A DNA stretch of 64,000 nt from Angustibacter luteus (lineage in GTDB: Bacteria > Actinomycetota > Actinomycetes > Actinomycetales > Angustibacteraceae): contig NZ_BAABFP010000005.1 in the NCBI RefSeq assembly GCF_039541115.1, forward strand, positions 959,877 through 1,023,876, written 5' to 3'. Below the pieces are notes generated by a model, which searched no databases, had not been told where the DNA came from, and saw nothing but the letters and a program-made list of their open reading frames with translations. The position numbers were made by a program, and so were the translations under genes. The first letter of the stretch is position 1; each line of letters opens with the position of its first letter. Of this stretch, positions 62,974 to 64,000 are shown piece after piece.

Positions 62974-63456
62974 TCAGCGCAGGGGGTCCTGCCCCTTGCG
63001 CACCCGCCGTGCCGTCGCGCCGGCCTGCCGCGAACCGGTCTGCGTCCCGCCCGACCGGCCGCCGCCCTTGGCCACGGGACGCAGTGACTCGATGGCGGTC
63101 CGGTCCTGACCCGCCGCACCCAGGATGGCGTCGACCACCGACAGCACCGCGGCGCGCTCGGCCTTCGTCAAGGTCTCGGCGCGCTTGGGCAGGACGAACG
63201 GTCCGAGTGGGATGCGCTGGCCGGCAACCTCCAGGACGGTCGTCAACGGGACGTCGAGGGCCAGCGCCAGCCCCTCCGCGACCTCCGCCGAGATGGCCCC
63301 GGAGTGCTGCCCGAGCTTGAGCAGCCGCAAGGTCTCGTACGACACCTTGCCCTCCGAACGGGCGGCCGCCCGTCGGGTCGGCATCGGCCCTCGGTGGTCA
63401 CCGAGCTCACGCAGCCTCCGCTCCACGAGCTGCTGCAGGTCCCCCACGCGCTTCAC
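62974..63456 (-). CDS. XRE-like helix-turn-helix regulator paired with ImmA protease
   Basis: 160 residues from GTG 63456 (AAAGGGG ribosome site 5 bases upstream). N-terminal helices LQQLVERRLRELGDHRGPMP then KVSYETLRLLKLGQHSGAIS, an XRE-type fold, and LALALDVPLTTVLEVAGQRI. A C-terminal basic, Gly/Arg-rich tail (ARRVRKGQDPLR) is probably disordered. Likely repressor cleaved by the downstream protease, by analogy with ImmR/ImmA and DdrO/IrrE. The intergenic region holds TTGTCAG half-sites. Confidence 0.8.
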   Translation of the reverse strand: MKRVGDLQQLVERRLRELGDHRGPMPTRRAAARSEGKVSYETLRLLKLGQHSGAISAEVAEGLALALDVPLTTVLEVAGQRIPLGPFVLPKRAETLTKAERAAVLSVVDAILGAAGQDRTAIESLRPVAKGGGRSGGTQTGSRQAGATARRVRKGQDPLR

Positions 63457-63535
63457 CGTCACCCCTTTCTGGTGCCGCCACGGGCGGGCAGGCACTCGCA
63501 CCAGCTGATGGCCGGCGACACGACACGCCGGTGGC

Positions 63536-63651
63536 CTGACAACCAGAACGCGCATCGGGCGCGAAACGGACTGCCTGACCTGGGCCGAATCATCGGGGCC
63601 AGCTTGTCAGCCTGACAACTATTCTGCACTGTCCAGCGTGACGTTTGTCAG
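63536..63651. promoter_or_regulatory. Cluster of TTGTCAG operator half-sites between divergent XRE genes
   Basis: CTGACAA at 63536-63542; a palindrome TTGTCAG-C-CTGACAA at 63604-63618; TTGTCAG at 63645-63651. The last overlaps TTGTCA (63645-63650), a possible -35 paired with CACAAT at 63669-63674 (18-base spacer) for the plus-strand XRE gene. The repeated identical 7-mer in an intergenic gap suits a repressor operator. Confidence 0.65.
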
Positions 63652-63707
63652 CAGTGGGGCAAAACGGGCACAATGCACGGGTGGGGACCACGAGGACAGG
63701 GGGCGGT

Positions 63708-63938
63708 ATGCAGGTCAAGGAAGGTGCGGCGATCCGACGCCGGCGGCAGCGGTTGGGGCTCAGCCAGCGAGACCTGGCGTACCTGTGCCGCCCGTGCTCG
63801 CAGACCACGATCTACCTGCTCGAGACCGGACGCATGGCAACCCTGAGCAGCGGGCTGGCACTGCGGATCGCCAAGCGGCTGGACGTCGAGGTCGAGGTCC
63901 TGTTCGACGAGCGACCGGCCCGGGTCGGCGCGCGCTAG
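63708..63938 (+). CDS. XRE-family DNA-binding protein
   Basis: 76 residues from ATG 63708. Nearly all helix-turn-helix: EGAAIRRRRQRLGLSQRDLA, then YLCRPCSQTTIYLLETGRMA and ALRIAKRLDVEVEVLFDER. A start at 63645 would give 21 more residues but lies inside the predicted -35/operator, so 63708 is preferred (GGGGGC upstream). Small dimeric repressor-like protein, perhaps the operator-binding partner of the divergent module. Downstream genes lie outside the window. Confidence 0.8.
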   Translation: MQVKEGAAIRRRRQRLGLSQRDLAYLCRPCSQTTIYLLETGRMATLSSGLALRIAKRLDVEVEVLFDERPARVGAR

Positions 63939-64000
63939 CTGTACTGACCACGGACGTTGGTGACGATTCGGGGCTGGACGTGACGAGGACCTCCGAGTGA

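Noticed and set aside
63638..64000. Plus-strand frame at the right edge
   Set aside because: Overlaps the XRE gene in another frame and is Arg/Gly-rich; no ribosome site or domain.

Overview
The window is a high-GC bacterial chromosome segment with dense genes, many 4-base ATGA or GTGA overlaps and frequent GTG starts. The gene content is typical of Actinomycetota: a GlnR-type operator, glnA/glnE/glnA2, a DtxR/IdeR-type iron box, two F420-type LLM oxidoreductases, polyphosphate glucokinase, and DUF4191 and DUF5302 proteins. The species cannot be named from the sequence. No rRNA, tRNA, CRISPR array, transposase or integrase was seen.

Bases 1-16290 are a cobalamin locus. On the minus strand, cobD-cobQ is followed by a block of small genes of unknown function and then by cobN, which has its own cobalamin riboswitch and runs off the left edge. 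On the plus strand, a second cobalamin riboswitch precedes an ECF-type transporter set (secreted accessory protein, EcfT, fused double ATPase, S component). This runs by overlapping codons into a metallo-beta-lactamase/CobU fusion, cobT and cobS. The genes cover uptake, cobalt insertion, and the late amidation and nucleotide-loop steps.

Bases 16291-42120 are mostly core metabolism: gcvT, pepA, lpdA-sucB, lipB-lipA (octanoyl transfer and lipoyl synthesis for the sucB and gcv enzymes), DUF4191, RDD, and glnA1 with a four-part GlnR box. Interspersed are a Ser/Thr kinase, an FAD amine-oxidase-like protein, peptidase E, an ArsR-SRPBCC pair with an operator on its promoter, a Gfo/Idh oxidoreductase, an MMPL transporter, a Tat-lipoprotein dioxygenase and a membrane KAP-type P-loop NTPase.

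Bases 42125-53717 run mostly leftward: an LLM flavoprotein, a GNAT protein coupled to a GGDEF/EAL protein, DUF1810, an MFS exporter, glnE and glnA2. GlnA1 keeps the tyrosine that GlnE modifies; GlnA2 does not.

Bases 53893-64000 hold a thioesterase-like protein, nadE-panB, DUF5302, a BtuF-like receptor without a signal peptide, an F420-type oxidoreductase, map and ppgK. They are followed by a regulatory cluster: an unlisted 58-codon Cys-rich protein with an iron-box palindrome at its start, an ImmA/IrrE protease, and two divergent XRE regulators separated by repeated TTGTCAG half-sites.

Three scale-wide signals stand out. A family of intergenic hairpins has GTGGCAACG arms and compensatory changes between copies. 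Many promoters of the form TANNNT-N6/7-ATG point to leaderless mRNAs. One probable single-base frameshift lies in the cob-locus unknown block.
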